Source: Roseovarius gahaiensis (GTDB taxonomy: Bacteria; Pseudomonadota; Alphaproteobacteria; Rhodobacterales; Rhodobacteraceae). From it: a stretch of 64,000 nt of DNA. The translations under genes and the position numbers were made by a program. Below are positions 60,439-64,000 of the stretch, piece by piece. How positions within the stretch are numbered: position 1 is the first letter of the stretch; the number at the start of each line of letters is the position of its first letter. Under the pieces are notes generated by a model that was not told where the DNA came from, did no database searches, and saw only the letters and a program-made list of their open reading frames with translations. The stretch covers positions 1-64,000 of the forward strand of contig NZ_JAAORB010000010.1 in NCBI RefSeq assembly GCF_011601345.1. The letters are read 5' to 3'.

Positions 60439-61886
60439 GTCAAAGGCGCGGCCAATCTCAGCAGCAGGTCCAGATCCATATGGGTTTCCATATGCTGACC
60501 CAAAGCGTCGAGCGTGGTTTCAAGATCATCGCCATAGGTCAGGCCCGATTGCCCGCCCAGATCGGCCAGAAACGCGGCGCGAAACGCATCGGACGCAAAC
60601 AGCCCGTGCAGGTAACAGCCGCGCACACGGCCCGACGGCGATGCTGCGCCTTCCGGACGGCCCGCGATATCCAGCCATGCGCGCGCGCAATCTGGCCCGC
60701 TGGTTTCGCCAAGGTGAATTTCATAGCCTTGCACCGCATCGCCTGTGGCGCGGTATGTGGCATCGGTTAGCGCAAGACGCTTTTCCGGCTTCATCACGGT
60801 GATCACATCCAGATGGCCAAGGCCGGGCACGCTACCTGCCACGCCTTCGATACCGTCCGGATCGGCGATGTCACGGCCCAACATCTGATAGCCGCCGCAA
60901 ATGCCCAACACGTGCCCGCCGCGCCGGATATGCGCGGCCAGGTCGATATCCCAGCCTTGCGCCCGGAAATGCGCCAAATCGGCAATCGTCGATTTACTGC
61001 CCGGTATCAAAACCAGATCGGCATCGCCGGGCAGGGGCTGGCCTGCCTCGACGATCTCGACGCTGATATCAGGCTCGGACGACAGCGGATCAAGGTCGTC
61101 GAAATTCGCGATCCGGCCCAGCCGGGGCACCGCCACCTTGAAGCCGCCGCCCTTGGTGGATGCGATATCCATGACATCCTCGGCGGGCAGGCGCCATGCG
61201 TCGGCAAACCATGGCACAACCCCTAACGACGGCCAGCCGGTGCGCTGCGCGATTTCAACCAATCCATCGTCAAACAGGCTGACATCGCCGCGAAACTTGT
61301 TGATGGCAAAGCCCTTGATATGCGCGGCATCCTCGGGCGGCAAAACGGCCTGAGTGCCGACGATCTGCGCAATCACGCCGCCGCGGTCTATATCGCCCAC
61401 CAGCACCACGGGCACGCCTGCCGCTTGGGCAAAGCCCATATTGGCGATGTCGCCCGCGCGCAGGTTGATCTCGGCCGGGCTGCCCGCGCCCTCGACAATC
61501 ACCAGATCGGCGGATGCGCTGAGCCGTTTGAAGCTGTCCAGAACCGGCGGCATCAGGCGCGGTTTGGCTTTGGAATAGTCCCGCGCGCGCAACGTGGCAA
61601 AGCGTTGGCCCTGCACGATCACCTGCGCGCCGGTATCGGTTTCGGGTTTCAGCAGCACTGGGTTCATGTCGGTGATCGGCGCACGTCGCGCCGCCAGCGC
61701 CTGCAAGGCCTGTGCCCGGCCAATCTCGCCGCCATCTTCGGTGACGGCGGCATTGTTTGACATGTTTTGCGGCTTGAACGGTGCGACCGACAGGCCACGA
61801 TTGGCAAACGCCCGTGCCAGCCCGGCGACAAGCATCGACTTGCCCACGTTCGAGCCTGCGCCCTGAATCATGATCGCTTTGGCCAT
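60435..61886 (-). CDS. cobQ: Cobyric acid synthase CobQ
   Basis: 483 residues. An N-terminal dethiobiotin-synthetase-like ATPase domain ([33 protein letters not shown]) is followed by a class I glutaminase-like domain ([12 protein letters not shown] with Cys, and GCYLHGLF with the His). It amidates four carboxyl groups of adenosylcobyrinic acid diamide in B12 synthesis. Start 61886. No other cob gene is in the window. Its TAG stop lies in the right-hand CTAG of the inserted element. Confidence 0.96.
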   Translation of the reverse strand: MAKAIMIQGAGSNVGKSMLVAGLARAFANRGLSVAPFKPQNMSNNAAVTEDGGEIGRAQALQALAARRAPITDMNPVLLKPETDTGAQVIVQGQRFATLRARDYSKAKPRLMPPVLDSFKRLSASADLVIVEGAGSPAEINLRAGDIANMGFAQAAGVPVVLVGDIDRGGVIAQIVGTQAVLPPEDAAHIKGFAINKFRGDVSLFDDGLVEIAQRTGWPSLGVVPWFADAWRLPAEDVMDIASTKGGGFKVAVPRLGRIANFDDLDPLSSEPDISVEIVEAGQPLPGDADLVLIPGSKSTIADLAHFRAQGWDIDLAAHIRRGGHVLGICGGYQMLGRDIADPDGIEGVAGSVPGLGHLDVITVMKPEKRLALTDATYRATGDAVQGYEIHLGETSGPDCARAWLDIAGRPEGAASPSGRVRGCYLHGLFASDAFRAAFLADLGGQSGLTYGDDLETTLDALGQHMETHMDLDLLLRLAAPLT

Positions 61887-61994
61887 TCGGCGCCTCTTTG
61901 CTCTGCTCACCAGTGGTCTTAGCGGTCGCGCTTGACCTAGGAAAGCCTTGAAGCGTCAGAGGTGGGGCAAATAAGACATGGCCGCAAAGAAATG

Positions 61995-62020
61995 AAAAGC
62001 CCCGCCAATGTGGCGGGGCC
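61995..62020 (-). terminator. Terminator of the small conserved protein gene
   Basis: On the minus strand GCCCCGCCA pairs with TGGCGGGGC around a three-base loop and is followed by TTTT. It lies 30 bases after the stop. Confidence 0.85.
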
Positions 62021-62048
62021 TGTTCTATAGTCTATCCGGCACGTTGGA

Positions 62049-62369
62049 TCAGGCGGCTTCGGCCTGTGCGGCGGCATTGCGACGTTCGCTTTCTTCGCGC
62101 GACAGCGCGACCGAGGTGCGAACCCCTTTGCCGACAAAATCCATCAGCCCCGTAACGACGCGTTCGTTCGGATCAATCCCGGCGCAGGATAGCACCTCGC
62201 GGCCATCGCGCGAGCGTGCCCACCGAGCAATCTGCTCGGGGCCATTTCCGTACTTCTTGTCATCGGCAATGGCATCGTCCAACGCTGCCAGCACCACGGC
62301 GGCAAACAGTTTCCGAGCGCGGTTGCCTTGCTCGGCGTTGAATGCCGTGCCGTCAACGAAATCAGTCAT
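62049..62369 (-). CDS. Conserved small protein (DUF6280-like)
   Basis: 106 residues, soluble, no signal peptide or metal motif. The middle (KKYGNGPEQIARWARSRDGR, EVLSCAGIDPNERVV) looks strongly constrained. I recognise it as a protein widespread in Rhodobacterales and probably in the DUF6280 family; no function is known. Start at 62369 is preceded by AAGGACGAAAC. Confidence 0.75.
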   Translation of the reverse strand: MTDFVDGTAFNAEQGNRARKLFAAVVLAALDDAIADDKKYGNGPEQIARWARSRDGREVLSCAGIDPNERVVTGLMDFVGKGVRTSVALSREESERRNAAAQAEAA

Positions 62370-62586
62370 GTTTCGTCCTTGTTTTTATTGGTCTTGTGTT
62401 TTCGGCTTAGCGATGGTTATGGCTGAGTTTAATCGATTCGGATAGAGCGGATATGCATAACTTCTATGCAAATTCCGCATAGCTTTCTGCGCGTGCAGCA
62501 CAGGATATCGTCGTCTTGCCACCCATTGCCTCACCAGATATAGGGATTGGCAATCCTTCATCAACCTTTTGTCACGGTTTTGTCTT

Positions 62587-63150
62587 ATGCCAAAGATCAA
62601 CGGAAATGAAATCAGACCCGGCAATGTGCTGGAACATAACGGCGGTCTTTGGACTGCGGTCAAGGTCGACCACGTCAAACCCGGCAAGGGCGGTGCATTT
62701 GCTCAGGTCGAAATGCGCAACCTGCGCAACGGGTCAAAGCTGAACGAACGGTTCCGCAGCGCCGACAAGGTCGAACGCGTCCGGCTAGAGCAAAAAGACC
62801 AGCAATTCCTGTATGAAGCCGACGGAATGCTGGTGTTCATGGACAATGAGACCTTTGAACAAATTGAACTGCCTGCCGAAATCTTGGGCGAGCGCCGCCC
62901 GTTCCTGCAGGATGGTATGACCATTCAGATCGAATATTATGAGAACGAGGCATTGAGCGCGGCCCTGCCGCAAAAGGTCACCTGCCGCGTTGTTGAAACC
63001 GAGCCGGTTGTCAAAGGGCAGACCGCCGCCAACAGCTTTAAGCCCGCCATTCTGGACAACGGGATCAAGGTGATGGTGCCGCCGTTTGTGGGCCAAGACG
63101 AGGATATCATCGTCAACACCGAAACCATGGACTACGCCGAACGCGCGTAA
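62587..63150 (+). CDS. efp: Translation elongation factor P
   Basis: 187 residues, three beta-barrel domains. [20 protein letters not shown] opens the protein; the loop VKPGKGGAF carries the lysine that is modified in EF-P. It relieves ribosome stalling at polyproline. Start 62587; the region before it has no strong ribosome site. A bidirectional terminator follows. Confidence 0.96.
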   Translation: MPKINGNEIRPGNVLEHNGGLWTAVKVDHVKPGKGGAFAQVEMRNLRNGSKLNERFRSADKVERVRLEQKDQQFLYEADGMLVFMDNETFEQIELPAEILGERRPFLQDGMTIQIEYYENEALSAALPQKVTCRVVETEPVVKGQTAANSFKPAILDNGIKVMVPPFVGQDEDIIVNTETMDYAERA

Positions 63151-63170
63151 CCCGCGCCGACGCCTGAACG

Positions 63171-63208
63171 AAAAACGCCGGTCCTGATTGCTCAGGGCCG
63201 GCGTTTTT
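63171..63208. terminator. Bidirectional terminator between efp and ygfZ
   Basis: AAAAACGCCGG-T-CCTGA pairs with TCAGG-G-CCGGCGTTTTT around TTGC, one G-T wobble, with A5 and T5 tails on opposite sides. Confidence 0.92.
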
Positions 63209-63224
63209 CTGTGTGAGTCACAAA

Positions 63225-63956
63225 CTAGGGCGTGTAGGTCACCGTCGCGTCTTCGGCCTGCATCGGGCCTTTGGCCCGGTCAAACCGCAGATAGGCAATT
63301 GCCTGTCCGCCCGATTGCGTGAACAACGTGCCCGCCGGTTTGCCATCGGCGGTGATCGGGGTGCCGACCGGTGCCGCGCCGTCGATGTTGACGCGGGCCA
63401 ACCCTTTGCGCAATTCGGTCTTATGCTTCATGCGCGCGGCCACTTCCTGACCGACGTAACAGCCCTTGCGAAAATCCACGCCGTTCAGTCGCTCGAACCC
63501 GGCTTCGAGAATGAAAGTGTCCGGCGTCAGTTCCACGCCGGTTTCGGGGATACACTGCGCCACGCGGATCGCATCCCAATCGGTGCCGTCATCACCGCCT
63601 TCCGTGCCATACAGCCGCCAGCCCATATCGGGATGGCGCGGATCAGCAAAGGCACCTTCTGGCGCAGGGCCAGTGCCGCGCCTGACCTTCAGATCGCTTG
63701 GCGTCAGGGTCACATCGGCGCGCAGCTTGTACATACCCAACCGCTGCATCAGTCCGGGGGCCAGTGACGCATCCACATCCAGCAGCACCGCGTCGCCCCA
63801 CGGCAACAGCAGGAAATCGGCCAGATACTTTCCCTGTGGCGTCAGGATGGCGGCATAAACCAGCCCCTGTTCCAGTTTTGCGATATCGTTGGTCACAAGC
63901 CCCTGAAGAAAGCTGCGGGCCTCGGACCCTGTGATTTCGATGATGTTGCGTGTCAT
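63225..63956 (-). CDS. ygfZ: Folate-binding protein YgfZ (GcvT-like, Fe-S cluster maintenance)
   Basis: 243 residues. The diagnostic motif KGCYVGQEVAARMKHK is present in place of a GcvT catalytic site. It helps synthesis or repair of Fe-S enzymes using tetrahydrofolate. Start 63956 (MTRNIIEITGSEA) has GAGAGG upstream; the open frame extends to 63995 but has no better start. It lies at the window end. Confidence 0.93.
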   Translation of the reverse strand: MTRNIIEITGSEARSFLQGLVTNDIAKLEQGLVYAAILTPQGKYLADFLLLPWGDAVLLDVDASLAPGLMQRLGMYKLRADVTLTPSDLKVRRGTGPAPEGAFADPRHPDMGWRLYGTEGGDDGTDWDAIRVAQCIPETGVELTPDTFILEAGFERLNGVDFRKGCYVGQEVAARMKHKTELRKGLARVNIDGAAPVGTPITADGKPAGTLFTQSGGQAIAYLRFDRAKGPMQAEDATVTYTP

Positions 63957-64000
63957 TGCCTCTCCCGTCGCGATCTGCTTGGTAATATAGGTCATGGCGC

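Overview
The window is high-GC alphaproteobacterial chromosome, most likely from the Rhodobacterales (Roseobacter/Rhodobacter group). This is inferred from the zur-znuCB/znuA arrangement, the glpD-glpSTPQV glycerol uptake operon, the FeS-type (6-4) photolyase, a TGA-N9-TCA iron box, and the efp/ygfZ/cobQ/small-protein neighbourhood. Almost every gene is intact and housekeeping or metabolic. No prophage, CRISPR array or secretion island is visible. Mobile DNA is limited to an IS21-like end that cuts a caspase-like gene at the left edge, and a 422-bp element with terminal inverted repeats at 60013-60434.

Layout. 1-990: IS end, truncated caspase-like gene and about 0.55 kb of apparently degraded DNA. 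991-2961: a membrane histidine kinase with no visible partner regulator. 3279-6569: divergent katG and oxyR (peroxide defence). 6536-12970: a metal-homeostasis block with two cation diffusion facilitators, a ferric-iron binding protein, and zur-znuC-znuB divergent from znuA. 13100-15007: an acyl-CoA synthetase. 15149-16905: leuA preceded by a newly read leucine-rich leader peptide and competing RNA stems. 16995-19192: a short-chain dehydrogenase overlapping a (6-4) photolyase. 19295-25451: an exported 18-repeat MORN protein, NAD synthetase, a zincin-like protein, a Tat-exported metallo-hydrolase and gltX. 25455-27897: a DUF2254 membrane protein, a gamma-glutamylcyclotransferase-like gene and an NsrR-like Rrf2 regulator. 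27930-32611: a tandem glycine riboswitch followed by gcvT-gcvH-gcvP.

32663-36801: an inositol-phosphatase-family protein and a two-gene ABC exporter (ybbA/ybbP type), divergent from the tesA esterase. 37523-38915: two near-identical cold-shock genes flanking an L,D-transpeptidase. 39388-43341: ettA divergent from nadD, then dacB. 43329-53662: a complete glycerol regulon, namely the glpR repressor divergent from glpD-glpS-glpT-glpP-glpQ-DUF2160-glpV, then glpK behind a terminator. 53805-56405: malate synthase G and a GlcG-like protein. 56631-56704: tRNA-Cys. 56850-60012: an isoaspartyl-methyltransferase-like gene, a TolC-family protein and a PopZ-like acidic protein. 60435-63956: cobQ, a small conserved protein, efp and ygfZ.

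The genes form several coherent circuits: OxyR controlling KatG; Zur controlling high-affinity zinc uptake beside zinc/iron efflux; glycine sensing controlling the glycine cleavage operon; leucine attenuation of leuA; and GlpR controlling glycerol uptake, phosphorylation and oxidation. I see no unmistakably new multi-gene system. The most unusual local observations are the inverted-repeat element that appears to have split a shared CTAG stop site of two convergent genes, the leuA leader, a gene whose essential motif is only reachable from an AUA codon, and the PopZ-like protein.
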